Below are positions 7,389-15,723 of a stretch of DNA of 27,399 bases, in pieces. Each line of letters starts with the position of its first letter. Positions within the stretch are counted from its first letter, which is position 1. This DNA comes from JBCBJX01 sp038522735 (GTDB lineage Bacteria > Pseudomonadota > Alphaproteobacteria > Caulobacterales > Parvularculaceae): NCBI GenBank assembly GCA_038522735.1, contig JBCBJX010000035.1, forward strand, positions 1 through 27,399, in the 5' to 3' direction. The translations under genes and the position numbers were made by a program. A model generated the notes under the pieces. The model was not told where the DNA came from. It worked only from the letters and a program-made list of their open reading frames with translations, and did not search any database.

Positions 7389-10300
7389 TCAGCTTGCGGC
7401 GACGGGGGCGACGCCTTCGATGCGATCTTCAAGATCGTCGGCGGCTTCGCGCAGGGCGGCGAGGGTTTCGGGGTCGGGCGACCAGTACTGACGATCGGAC
7501 GCTTCGAGGAGACGGTTCGCGACTTTGGCGGAGGATTTCGGATTGAGCGCAGCGAGGCGCTCGCGCAACTCCCGGTCGAGGACAAATGTCTCGGTGATTT
7601 GCTGATAGACCCAAGGCGCGACCGCGCTCGCCGTCGCCGACCAGCCCATGGTGTTGGTGACGTGCGCCTCTATCTGTCGGACGCCCTCATAGCCGTGCTT
7701 CAGCTGGCTTTCATACCAGCGCGGGTTCAGGGTGCGGGTGCGGGTCTCCAGGGCGACCTGCTCCTCCAGCGTACGGACTTTTTCCGACCCTTGCGTCTGG
7801 TCGCCGATGTAGACGGGTGCAGCTTCCCCCCGGGCCCGGCGCACGGCGCGGCTCACCCCGCCGAGGGTGTCCATATAATGGTCGATGGTGGTGACGCCGA
7901 GTTCGACCGAGTCCAGGTTCTGGTATGCGAGATCGACGGTCTTCAATGCGGCCTGCAGGCGGCCCGCGCGTTTCGAGGCGCGACCGGTCCGGTCGAAGGC
8001 GAAGCATTTGCGGGTCTCGTAAGCATCCGCCAGCTCGTCTTCATTGGTCCACAGACCGCTGTCGACCAGCATGTTCACGTTCGAGCCGTAGGCGCCGTCG
8101 GCGTTGGAAAAGACGCGCAGCGCGGCTGCTTCCGGATCGACGCCGTCGGCGATCTGGGCGCGGGCGTGCTTGGCGACGAAGTTCTGCTCGTCCGGTTCGT
8201 CTGCGGTTGCGGCGAGCCAGGCGGCTTCGGCGAGGAGACGGGTCTGCATCGGCAGGAGGTCGCGGAAGATGCCGGAGAGGGTCGCGACGACGTCGATCCG
8301 CGAACGCCCAAGCTCCGCTAGCGGAATAAGCTCCGCGCCGGCGAGGCGGCCATAGCTGTCCCGGCGCGGCCGCGCGCCCATGAGGGCGAGGGCCTGGGCG
8401 ACGGGGGCCCCTTCGCTTTTCAGGTTATCCGTGCCCCACAGCACCATAGCGACGGTTTCGGGCAGGGGCGCTCCGTCGCTGACGTGCCGCTCCAAGAGCA
8501 GCGCCGCCTGACGCGCCCCGTCGGCGACCGCGAAACTGCTCGGCAGGCGGAAGGGGTCGAAGCCGTGGATATTGCGTCCCGTGGGGAGCATGTCCGGCGT
8601 CGACAGAAGATTGCCGCCGGGCGCAGGGGGAACGAAACGCGCATCGAGCGCCCTGAGGAGCCCCGCGATCTCGCCGTTCTCGGAAACCCCGTCGCGCAAG
8701 GCGGCGAGATGCTCCAGCGCTGCGAGCCGTTCGGGCGTGCGTTTCAGGCGGGCCGATTTCAGCGTCTCCGCAGGGCTTTTCCCGACGTTCAGCAGGCGCA
8801 CCGCTTTTTCCGGGACGGCGTCGTCCATGGCCGCTGCGGCGGTCAGGAGATCGAGCCGCTCCTCGGCGGTCATGGCGCGGCCGACCACGTGCAGGCCGGA
8901 GGGGATGAGGGTCTCCTCAATCTCCCGCAGGCGGATGGTTACAGGTTCGATCAGCGCCTCGCCGGCAGCGGCGTCCTCGGGCGTTGCGAGGTCGAGCGCG
9001 ATCGCCTGCTCGCCGATCGCAGCGACGAGCCGGGCCCGCTCCTCGGCGGCGTCGGGCGCCGTCGCGCGCAGGCGGTCGAGGGTTTCTTTCAGCTCAAGGA
9101 CGCCTTTGTAGAGACCTGCGTCCGTCAGGGGCGGCGTTAAGTAGCTGACGAGCGTCGCGGCGGAACGGCGCTTGGCGATCGCGCCTTCCGACGGGTTGTT
9201 CGCTGCATAGAGATAAAAGTTCGGCAGATCGCCGATCAGCCGGTCGGGCCAACACCCGCCGCTCATCCCCGCCTGCTTGCCGGGCATGAATTCAAGCGCC
9301 CCGTGGGTGCCGAAATGGAGGACCGCATCGGCGCCGACGCCGTCCCGCAGGTGGCGGTAGAACGCCGAGAACGCATGGGTCGGGGCGAAGCCGTCCTCGA
9401 AGAGAAGCCGCATGGGGTCCCCTTCATAACCGAAGGCCGGCTGCACGCCGACGAAGACGTTCCCGAACTCCGCCCCCAGAACGAAGATCTCCCGGCCGTT
9501 CGTCAACTGACGGCCGGGGGCCGCGCCCCACTGGGCCTCGATTTCGTGGAGCCAGCGCTCTTCGCGCACGTGGTCGTCGGCTTTGATCGTTGCGGCGACG
9601 TTGGCGTCGGTCCCGTAGCGCCCCGCATTTCCGCCGAGAATGCGCTCGCGCAGGGCGTCGACGGAGGCGGGAACCTCCACATCATAGCCGTCCGCCGCCA
9701 TGGCGATGAGGGTCGCGTGAAGCGATTCGTAGACCGAAAGATTGGCCGCTGTGCCGACGGCGCCGCCGTTCGGCGGGAAGTTGAAAAGGACGATGGCGAT
9801 CTTGCGGTCCTGCCTGGCGCGCCGGCGCAGGCGGATGAGCTTGAGGGTCCGGGCGGCCAATTGCTCGGCCCGCTCCACGCAGGAGATCATCTGCTTGGGG
9901 TCCGCGTCCTCAAAGGCGCAGGACCGATCGCAGCCGGAGCAGGCTTCGGCCGCCTGCGCCCGGCCGCCGAAGACGGTCGGTCCGGTCGCGCCGTCGATCT
10001 CCGGGATCGCGACCATCATGGTCGCCTCCACCGCCGACAGGCCGCGATTGTCGGCGCCCCAGCTCTGGAGGGATTGAAACTCAAGGGGGTGCGCCGCGAT
10101 GTACGGAACATCGAGCGCCGACAGCGTCTCCTCCGCCGCCTTGGCGTCGTTATAAGCGGGGCCGCCCACAAGGGAGAAGCCGGTGAGCGAGACGACCGCA
10201 TCGACCGTCGCCTCGCCCTCGTTCATGAAGTATCGTTCGATAGCGGGACGGGCGTCGAGGCCGCCGGCGAAGGCGGCGACGACTTTCAGGCCCTGTGCTT

Positions 10301-11129
10301 CAAGCGCTGCGACGACCCCGTCGTAATGGGCTCGGTCGTCCGAGAGGAGGTATGAGCGCAGGACGAGGAGTCCGACGGTCCCCGCGGCGTTTTCCGGCGC
10401 CGGAAGGGCGCTTGCGTCCTCGCCGATGACAGGCCGCGCCTCCGGGTGATAGACGCCGACTTCCGGGTAGACGATGGGCGAAGGCGCGTCGGAGAGGGCG
10501 AACACCCGCCGTTCCGGCGCCGCGTAGCGGGCGACCAGGAACCGCACCATCGCTTCGAGATTTTCCTCCGACCCGGAGAGCCAGTACTGCATGGAGAGGA
10601 AATAGGCGCGGAGGTCCTGCGCCTTGCCCGGGATGAAGCGAAGGATTTTCGGCAGCCGGCGGAGCATCGCCATCTGGCCGGCGCCGGAGCTTTGGGGTTT
10701 TTTCGCCCCGCGCAGCTTTTTCAGAAGCGCGAGCGGCCCCTTGTCGGAGCCGTCCATGGAAAGCCCGCCCATGCGGGTCAGGCGGATGATCTCTCCCGCA
10801 GACATGATGCAGACCATGGCGTCGCACTCGGCCCGCCGGGCTTCGAGCGCCGGGCGGATCGCCTCGATCTGGCTTTCAAGGAAGAGCATGGAGACGAGGA
10901 CGACGTCCGCTTGGGCGATATCGTCCTTGCAGCGCTGCAGCGCTGCTTCGTCAGTCCAGTCGGCGGCGGCGTGCAGGGTGAGGGCGAGCCCCGGCGCTTC
11001 GGCCTTCAGCCGGCGTTCGACGCTTTCGGCGGCACGCGCGAGGTGATTATCAAGCGTGACGATCACCACCCGGACGGCGGCGCTCGTCTCGGCGCGTCGA
11101 AAAGCGGCGGGGTCGAATTCACCGTCCAT
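7389..11129 (-). CDS. bchH: Magnesium chelatase, large porphyrin-binding subunit
   Basis: 1246 residues from the chosen start. BchH/CobN family: it binds protoporphyrin IX and, with BchI and BchD (not in this window), inserts Mg2+. Family stretches include VVIVTLDNHLARAAESVERR near the N-terminus, IAIVLFNFPPNGGAVGTAAN, VLHFGTHGALEFMPGKQAG and NFYLYAANNPSEGAIAKRRS. I chose the ATG at 11129 (MDGEFDP) because AAGG lies 6 bases before it; it overlaps the bchB end by 11 bases. ATGs at 11147 and 11144 in the same frame would add 6 or 5 residues. It lies 10 bases before bchL. Length is normal for BchH. Confidence 0.97.
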   Translation of the reverse strand: MDGEFDPAAFRRAETSAAVRVVIVTLDNHLARAAESVERRLKAEAPGLALTLHAAADWTDEAALQRCKDDIAQADVVLVSMLFLESQIEAIRPALEARRAECDAMVCIMSAGEIIRLTRMGGLSMDGSDKGPLALLKKLRGAKKPQSSGAGQMAMLRRLPKILRFIPGKAQDLRAYFLSMQYWLSGSEENLEAMVRFLVARYAAPERRVFALSDAPSPIVYPEVGVYHPEARPVIGEDASALPAPENAAGTVGLLVLRSYLLSDDRAHYDGVVAALEAQGLKVVAAFAGGLDARPAIERYFMNEGEATVDAVVSLTGFSLVGGPAYNDAKAAEETLSALDVPYIAAHPLEFQSLQSWGADNRGLSAVEATMMVAIPEIDGATGPTVFGGRAQAAEACSGCDRSCAFEDADPKQMISCVERAEQLAARTLKLIRLRRRARQDRKIAIVLFNFPPNGGAVGTAANLSVYESLHATLIAMAADGYDVEVPASVDALRERILGGNAGRYGTDANVAATIKADDHVREERWLHEIEAQWGAAPGRQLTNGREIFVLGAEFGNVFVGVQPAFGYEGDPMRLLFEDGFAPTHAFSAFYRHLRDGVGADAVLHFGTHGALEFMPGKQAGMSGGCWPDRLIGDLPNFYLYAANNPSEGAIAKRRSAATLVSYLTPPLTDAGLYKGVLELKETLDRLRATAPDAAEERARLVAAIGEQAIALDLATPEDAAAGEALIEPVTIRLREIEETLIPSGLHVVGRAMTAEERLDLLTAAAAMDDAVPEKAVRLLNVGKSPAETLKSARLKRTPERLAALEHLAALRDGVSENGEIAGLLRALDARFVPPAPGGNLLSTPDMLPTGRNIHGFDPFRLPSSFAVADGARQAALLLERHVSDGAPLPETVAMVLWGTDNLKSEGAPVAQALALMGARPRRDSYGRLAGAELIPLAELGRSRIDVVATLSGIFRDLLPMQTRLLAEAAWLAATADEPDEQNFVAKHARAQIADGVDPEAAALRVFSNADGAYGSNVNMLVDSGLWTNEDELADAYETRKCFAFDRTGRASKRAGRLQAALKTVDLAYQNLDSVELGVTTIDHYMDTLGGVSRAVRRARGEAAPVYIGDQTQGSEKVRTLEEQVALETRTRTLNPRWYESQLKHGYEGVRQIEAHVTNTMGWSATASAVAPWVYQQITETFVLDRELRERLAALNPKSSAKVANRLLEASDRQYWSPDPETLAALREAADDLEDRIEGVAPVAAS

Positions 11130-12690
11130 AATGGGCCTTCGCATCATAAATAGTGTCTACAGAAATAGTCTCGACATTGCGTTCGAGGGCGTAAAGCTCA
11201 GTATTGCGCCGGGCCTTGCCGCGGACGAAGAATGGAATTTTTTTCAGCTCTTTTTCAGCATCCGGCGACCAGGTGAGCCGGTTGTCGTTCGCGCCCGGCG
11301 TCGCCGCCTCGGCGTTCTTCTCGCCCGTTCCTTCAGGGGCCCGTTCTTTCGCCCCGTTTTCCTTTGCGCCATGGCCGCCGAGATGGGACGGGCCGGCGGC
11401 GTCGTTGAACTCGAAATCATCCCGGAACATGCCGAGGAGGTGTTCTTCGAGGCCCATGACGAGTGGGTGGACGAAGGTGTCGAAGAGAACGTTTGCGCCT
11501 TCAAAACCCATTTGCGGCGAGTAGCGGGCCGGGAAATCCTGGACATGGACCGGGGCGGAGATCACGGCGCAGGGGATGGAGAGGCGCTTCGCGATATGGC
11601 GCTCCATCTGGGTGCCGAGGATCAGTTCCGGCTGCGCCTCGGCGATCGCCTCCTCGACCTCCAGATAATCGCCCGTAACGAGCGGTTCGACGTCGTAGCG
11701 GGCGGCGGCGGCGCGGACATCGCGGGCGAATTCGCGATTATAGCAACCGAGGCCGACGACCTTGAAGCCAAGCTCCTCGTCCGCCACGCGGGCTGCGGCG
11801 ACGGCGTGGGTCGCGTCGCCGAAGATGAAGACCCTCTTGCCTGTGAGGTACGTGGAGTCGATCGATCGCGACCACCAGGGCAGGCGCCCGCGATCGGCGA
11901 CGGACGGCTCGACGCCCGCGAGGCTTGCGACCTCGGCGACGAACTCCTCCGTGGCGCCGACGCCGATCGGGACCGTCTTCGTGAACGGTTGCTTGAATTC
12001 GCGCTCCAGCCAGCGGACGGCCGTGTCCGCGATTTCCGGGTAGAGAACGATATTGAAGTCGGCCGCGCCGATCCGGGCGATGTCCGCGGGCCGCGCATCA
12101 AGCGGCGCGATCAGATTGATCTCGACGCCCAGGCTGCGGACGAGGCCTTCGATTTCGCGCAGATCGTCCCGGTGCCGGAAGCCGAGGGCCGTCGGCCCTA
12201 GGATGTTGCAGGAGGGGGCGCCCGTCGTCTCGCTCCGGCGCGGCGTCTTTCTGTCGGCGAGACCGCGGACGATGCGATAGAAGGTTTCCGCAGCGCCCCA
12301 ATGCTCTTTCTTCTGATAGGAAGGAAGCTCCAGCGGGATGACGGGGACGCCGAGATCCATCGAACCGGCGAGCCCGCCGGGGTCGTCCTGGATCAGCTCC
12401 GCCGTGCACGAAGCGCCGACAATGACAGCCTGCGGCGCATACCGATCGACGGCGTCTTTCGCGGCGCGTTTGAACACCTCCGCCGTGTCGCCGCCGAGAT
12501 CGCGCGCTTCAAAAGTCGTATACGTCACCGGCGGGCGCTGATCGCGCCGTTCGATCATGGTGAAGAGGAGGTCGGCGTAGGTGTCGCCCTGGGGCGCATG
12601 GAGGACGTAGTGGAGGTCCTTCATCGCCGTCGCGACGCGCATGGCGCCCACATGGGGCGGGCCTTCATATGTCCACACTGCGAGCTGCAT
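11119..12690 (-). CDS. bchB: Dark-operative protochlorophyllide reductase, B subunit
   Basis: 523 residues, nitrogenase-MoFe-like. The unusual cluster ligand Asp36 (PQGDTYAD) and Cys95 (VGASCTAEL) fall at the positions known for the Rhodobacter NB cluster, which is bound by one Asp of BchB and three Cys of BchN. The C-terminus carries a post-fold domain (LTWSPDAEKELKKIPFFVRG, then KARRNTELYALERN) typical of BchB. With BchN it reduces the C17=C18 bond of protochlorophyllide without light. The start shares one base with the bchN stop (TGATG at 12688-12692). A stretch at about residues 420-450 (KENGAKERAPEGTGEKNAEA) is low-complexity linker before the C-terminal domain. Confidence 0.97.
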   Translation of the reverse strand: MQLAVWTYEGPPHVGAMRVATAMKDLHYVLHAPQGDTYADLLFTMIERRDQRPPVTYTTFEARDLGGDTAEVFKRAAKDAVDRYAPQAVIVGASCTAELIQDDPGGLAGSMDLGVPVIPLELPSYQKKEHWGAAETFYRIVRGLADRKTPRRSETTGAPSCNILGPTALGFRHRDDLREIEGLVRSLGVEINLIAPLDARPADIARIGAADFNIVLYPEIADTAVRWLEREFKQPFTKTVPIGVGATEEFVAEVASLAGVEPSVADRGRLPWWSRSIDSTYLTGKRVFIFGDATHAVAAARVADEELGFKVVGLGCYNREFARDVRAAAARYDVEPLVTGDYLEVEEAIAEAQPELILGTQMERHIAKRLSIPCAVISAPVHVQDFPARYSPQMGFEGANVLFDTFVHPLVMGLEEHLLGMFRDDFEFNDAAGPSHLGGHGAKENGAKERAPEGTGEKNAEAATPGANDNRLTWSPDAEKELKKIPFFVRGKARRNTELYALERNVETISVDTIYDAKAHYGR

Positions 12691-13955
12691 CAGACGGCGA
12701 GCCTCGTTTTGCGGACGAGGGGACGCTCGAACAGTTCTGCGAGGTCGGCGGCCTGCTCATAGCCCTGGATCGGGGTGAAGACGAGCTCGATCGACCATTT
12801 CGTCGTCAGGCCCTCCGCCTCCAGAGGGTTTGCGAGGCCGAGGCCGCAGACGGTGATGTCCGGGCGCGCCGCTTTGCAGCGCTCCAGCTGCCGGTCGACG
12901 TCCTGGCCTTCGCTGAGCGCGACGCCGGAGGGGAGCAATTCGAGCTCCCGGTCGAGATGCTCCGTATGGATATAGGGCGAGCCGACCTCATCGAGTTCGG
13001 CGCCGAGTTCGCGCGACAGGAAGCGGGCGAGGGGGACCTCAAGCTGGGAATCCGGGAAGAAGAAGACCCGCTTGCCGGCCATCGCCTCGCGTTTCTTCGC
13101 GACCGCCCGCTCGGCCCGCGCCTTCGGAGCGGAGACGACGGCGTCGAAGCGATCCTGCGGGACGCCGAAGGCCGCGGCCGCCGCCTGAAGCCAGGCTGTG
13201 GTTCCTTCCGCGCCGAGGGGGAATGGCGCCGGAAGGCGTTTTGCGCCGCGGTCCCCAAGGGCCCGGGCTGCGTCCCGCAGGAAAGGCTGTGCAAGGAGAT
13301 ATTTCGTACCCGGCCCGACCGCCGGCATTGTGCCTGCGGTGCGCGCCGGCAGGAAGCGGACGGGGCCGATCCCCATCTCCGCAAAAAGGCGCGCGAACTG
13401 GTCTTCAACGACGTCCGCGAGGGCTCCGACGACGAGGAGCGATGCTTCCTCTTTCGGCGCGGCGGGGAGGTCGGGGACCAAGGAGGCGAGGCAGGCGTCC
13501 TCTCCCTGGGTGAACGTCGTCTCGATGCCGCTGCCGGAGTAATTGAGGATGCGCACATCCGGCGAGAAACGCTCGGACAGCCGCGTCGCCGCCTTAGACA
13601 GATCGAGCTTGATCACTTCTGACGGACACGAACCGACGAGAAAGAGGAGTTTGATATCGGGGCGTCGTTCCAGCAGCCTACGGACGGTCTTGTCGAGTTC
13701 CTCATTGGCGTCGGCCAGCCCGGCGAGATCGCGCTCTTCGATGATCGCCGTCGCGAACCGCGGCTCGGCGAAGATCATCACGCCCGCAGCTGATTGCATG
13801 AGGTGCGCGCAGGTGCGCGAGCCGACGATGAGGAAGAACGCGTCCTGCATTTTCCGGTGCAGCCAGATTATGCCGGTGAGCCCGCAGAACACCTCGCGCT
13901 GGCCACGTTCGCGGAGCACCGGCGGCGCGTCGCGTTCTGCGAGGAGGGCGGTCAT
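12690..13955 (-). CDS. bchN: Dark-operative protochlorophyllide reductase, N subunit
   Basis: 421 residues, nitrogenase-MoFe-like. Cluster-ligand cysteines are visible at 24 (EVFCGLTG), 49 (GSRTCAHLM) and 110 (VGSCPSEV), two residues before the Rhodobacter capsulatus numbering. HRKMQDAFFLIVGSRTCAHL and NYSGSGIETTFTQGEDACLA are family hallmarks. With BchB it forms the catalytic heterotetramer that binds protochlorophyllide and receives electrons from BchL. The start overlaps the bchF stop as ATGA (13952-13955). The order bchF-N-B-H-L-M is the classical superoperon order. Confidence 0.97.
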   Translation of the reverse strand: MTALLAERDAPPVLRERGQREVFCGLTGIIWLHRKMQDAFFLIVGSRTCAHLMQSAAGVMIFAEPRFATAIIEERDLAGLADANEELDKTVRRLLERRPDIKLLFLVGSCPSEVIKLDLSKAATRLSERFSPDVRILNYSGSGIETTFTQGEDACLASLVPDLPAAPKEEASLLVVGALADVVEDQFARLFAEMGIGPVRFLPARTAGTMPAVGPGTKYLLAQPFLRDAARALGDRGAKRLPAPFPLGAEGTTAWLQAAAAAFGVPQDRFDAVVSAPKARAERAVAKKREAMAGKRVFFFPDSQLEVPLARFLSRELGAELDEVGSPYIHTEHLDRELELLPSGVALSEGQDVDRQLERCKAARPDITVCGLGLANPLEAEGLTTKWSIELVFTPIQGYEQAADLAELFERPLVRKTRLAV

Positions 13956-14506
13956 GCGCGCGCTCCTTCCGACGACGTGCGTTCTGAAGACGGGGCCGTC
14001 TCCAGCCGCGCGCGGCGGAGCTTCCAGACATACTGTCCGGCGTTGACGACGTAGGCGGCGTATCCCGCGAGGGCGATCCCCATCTGGGTCGCCGGGCCCG
14101 CAGCATCAAAAGCAAGGACAAGGAGGTAGGCGGTGTGAAGCGCGAGGACGAGCATCGACATGACGTCCTCCCAGAAGAACGTCCGGGCGAAGAGGTATTG
14201 TCCGAACACCTCCTTCTCCCAGATCGCGCCGGTGATCATGATCGCGTAGAGCGCTCCCGTCTTCACGACGATTGAGAGGGTCGCCGCGCCGAACCCGTCG
14301 CCCGTCGCGAGGTACCGGACTACCAGCCAGAGGCTGACGAGAAAGATGGCGAACTGAACGGGCGCGAGGACGCCCTGCACCATGGTCCACGGCGTCGCGT
14401 CGCGTCGCGCGCGCTCCGCGGCCGTATAGAGGCGGTCGAGGTCTCGCCTGTCGTCCGTGCGGGGAATGGCGGCCATCAGCTTCGCTTCGGCGCTCCTGAA
14501 AAGCAT
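13952..14506 (-). CDS. bchF: C3-vinyl bacteriochlorophyllide hydratase
   Basis: Up to 184 residues, membrane protein with about four hydrophobic helices. LYTAAERARRDATPWTMVQG and WEKEVFGQYLFARTFFWEDV are typical of BchF, which hydrates the C3 vinyl group on the way to the acetyl group of bacteriochlorophyll a. Family proteins begin close to LYTAE.RARRD, so the first 25 or so residues are extra. An in-frame ATG at 14476 (MAAIPRTDD) is an alternative start, and a promoter proposed at 14519-14547 would leave almost no leader before 14506, which favours the later start. First gene of the minus-strand superoperon. Confidence 0.92.
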   Translation of the reverse strand: MLFRSAEAKLMAAIPRTDDRRDLDRLYTAAERARRDATPWTMVQGVLAPVQFAIFLVSLWLVVRYLATGDGFGAATLSIVVKTGALYAIMITGAIWEKEVFGQYLFARTFFWEDVMSMLVLALHTAYLLVLAFDAAGPATQMGIALAGYAAYVVNAGQYVWKLRRARLETAPSSERTSSEGARA

Positions 14507-14518
14507 CGGTGAAACGGA

Positions 14519-14547
14519 GCGTAGGTCGCGACCGAGGCAGGTGTCAA
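14519..14547 (-). promoter_or_regulatory. Putative bchF superoperon promoter (sigma-70 like)
   Basis: Read on the minus strand, a perfect TTGACA (14547-14542) is followed after 17 bases by CTACGC (14524-14519). The -35 is good and the -10 is weak. The -35 lies within the first PpsR-like palindrome, the arrangement expected for repression by blocking polymerase. A start of transcription near 14512 would put the first possible bchF ATG (14506) almost at the 5' end and the second (14476) about 36 bases in. Confidence 0.45.
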
Positions 14548-14559
14548 ACGAAGTTTACG
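14542..14559. promoter_or_regulatory. PpsR/CrtJ-like operator 1
   Basis: TGTCAAACGAAGTTTACG: TGT-N12-ACG, one mismatch to the known PpsR core TGT-N12-ACA, with partly palindromic flanks (TGTCAA / TTTACG). It overlaps the proposed bchF -35. PpsR is encoded nearby (15724-17136). Confidence 0.5.
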
Positions 14560-14575
14560 TCTATCGTGATTGACA
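14558..14575. promoter_or_regulatory. PpsR/CrtJ-like operator 2
   Basis: CGTCTATCGTGATTGACA: CGT-N12-ACA, one core mismatch, right arm TTGACA intact. It overlaps operator 1 by two bases, so the two centres are 16 bases apart. The right arm also serves as a possible plus-strand -35 hexamer. Confidence 0.4.
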
Positions 14576-14588
14576 TCTGATCGCGGCG

Positions 14589-14606
14589 GGTCGAAGCTTG
14601 TTGACA
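14589..14606. promoter_or_regulatory. PpsR/CrtJ-like operator 3
   Basis: GGTCGAAGCTTGTTGACA: GGT-N12-ACA, one core mismatch, right arm TTGACA intact. Its centre is 31 bases from that of operator 2, about three helical turns, which would place both on one face of the DNA. Confidence 0.4.
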
Positions 14607-14862
14607 GTTTGAGGTGTCGCCGGCGCTTAAAGGCTGTTAGCGTTCCGCAAGCGTCGAAAGCGAGCGTAGCTGGTGCTGCAACGCAAAACGGCTTCGGCGT
14701 CGAACGGGGTGGTTCCGAGTTGCTTTACGAACCGCCGTCTGTCCCGGGCGGCGTGTTCTCAAGCTGCAGCGATCGGGCTCGATACGACTCGGTACGAACA
14801 GGAGCGTAAAACCAAAGTATTTTGATCTGAAATTTTAGGACGGGAAAGGACGGCCCGAACAG

Positions 14863-15687
14863 ATGACCACACTGGACGAATACGACATGAGAGGCGCGCA
14901 CGACGTTGTCGGCGACTTGTCCGCGGATCGAGCCCGACAGGTGGAGCGGTTTGTCGAAGGCGAAATCGTGCCCCGCATGATGCTCGCCAAACAGCGCTTC
15001 GCGGCGGCCGCGATCCCGGCGGAGATCAGTTCCGTCGATGTCGCGCTCTTTGAAGAATCTGTTCTTTGGCTGTCGGCCGCCGAGGCCGACGCGTTCGTCC
15101 TGAAATTGATCGGTCGCGGCGTGCCGCGCGATGCGGTGCTGACGGATCTGCTCGCCGTCGCGGCCCGCAATATCGGCGCGCGGTGGGAGGCGGATCTAGT
15201 CACGTTCGTGGACGTCAGCGTCGCCATGACCCGGATCCATCATGTTTTGAGAACCGCGACGCGGATGACGCCCGGCTGGCCCGCCGGCGCCGGCGGGCGG
15301 TCCGTGTTGCTCGGCGTATTGTGCGAAGATACTCATATCTTCGGTCTTGCGCTGGTCGCCGACGCGTTCCGGAACGCAGGGTGGCGGGTTTCCTATCGGC
15401 CGGACGCGAGCGCCGCCGATCTGGCAAAAGAGACACGCCGCAAACCCTATGACGCCGTGGGGCTCTCCGCCTCTTGCGATCAGCCGACAAAACGTGTTTC
15501 GGAAGAAATTGCTGCGCTGCGGCGTACGTCGGTAAATCAGGACTTGAAGGTTTTCGTGGGCGGCCGGTTGTTCGGCGATGACGAGGAACTTGCGTTCTCC
15601 GTCGGCGCCGACGGGCTGTCGTCCGACGCATTCGGCGCGCCCGTTCTGGCGGACAGGCTGGTCGCCGCCCAAGCGGCGCTGTGCTGA
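14863..15687 (+). CDS. aerR: AerR/PpaA, cobalamin-binding-domain antirepressor of PpsR
   Basis: 274 residues. The C-terminal half is a B12-binding Rossmann-like domain: the cobalamin motif DxHxxG is intact as D156-T-H158-I-F-G161, followed by a Ser-rich strand end (GLSAS, 200-204) and the GG pair (VGGRLFGDD, 232-240). The N-terminal half is a helical bundle with GARWEAD (105-111) and the AMTRIHHVLR segment typical of AerR/PpaA. In Rhodobacter capsulatus AerR binds cobalamin and modulates CrtJ/PpsR in response to light; the Rhodobacter sphaeroides PpaA has also been reported to bind heme. It is 36 bases ahead of ppsR and divergent from bchF, the usual location. No strong ribosome site close to the ATG was seen; AGGA lies 12 bases away. 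Confidence 0.92.
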   Translation: MTTLDEYDMRGAHDVVGDLSADRARQVERFVEGEIVPRMMLAKQRFAAAAIPAEISSVDVALFEESVLWLSAAEADAFVLKLIGRGVPRDAVLTDLLAVAARNIGARWEADLVTFVDVSVAMTRIHHVLRTATRMTPGWPAGAGGRSVLLGVLCEDTHIFGLALVADAFRNAGWRVSYRPDASAADLAKETRRKPYDAVGLSASCDQPTKRVSEEIAALRRTSVNQDLKVFVGGRLFGDDEELAFSVGADGLSSDAFGAPVLADRLVAAQAALC

Positions 15688-15723
15688 CCGTCGCAAACTC
15701 GAAATTGCGGGCTCGTTGAAAAC

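Larger units (their letters stand above)
14507..14862. promoter_or_regulatory. Divergent regulatory region between bchF and aerR
   Basis: A 356-base region with no convincing gene, the only long non-coding stretch in the window. It must hold promoters for the minus-strand bchF superoperon and the plus-strand aerR-ppsR arm. The half nearest bchF has three imperfect TGT-N12-ACA palindromes, listed separately, and two plus-strand TTGACA hexamers (14570-14575 and 14601-14606). The half nearest aerR includes an AT-rich patch (about 14807-14838) that contrasts with the GC-rich surroundings and could be a promoter core or leader. From about 14640 to 14800 I see no clear motif. Confidence 0.75.

Noticed and set aside
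7260..8321. A 353-codon plus-strand open frame opposite bchL and bchH
   Set aside because: Mirror of well-conserved BchH and BchL coding; no family feature.
14601..14619. Everted TTGACA / TGTC pair as a fourth operator
   Set aside because: The order is ACA-N8-TGT, the reverse of the PpsR core, so it was not counted as a site; the left arm is already part of operator 3.
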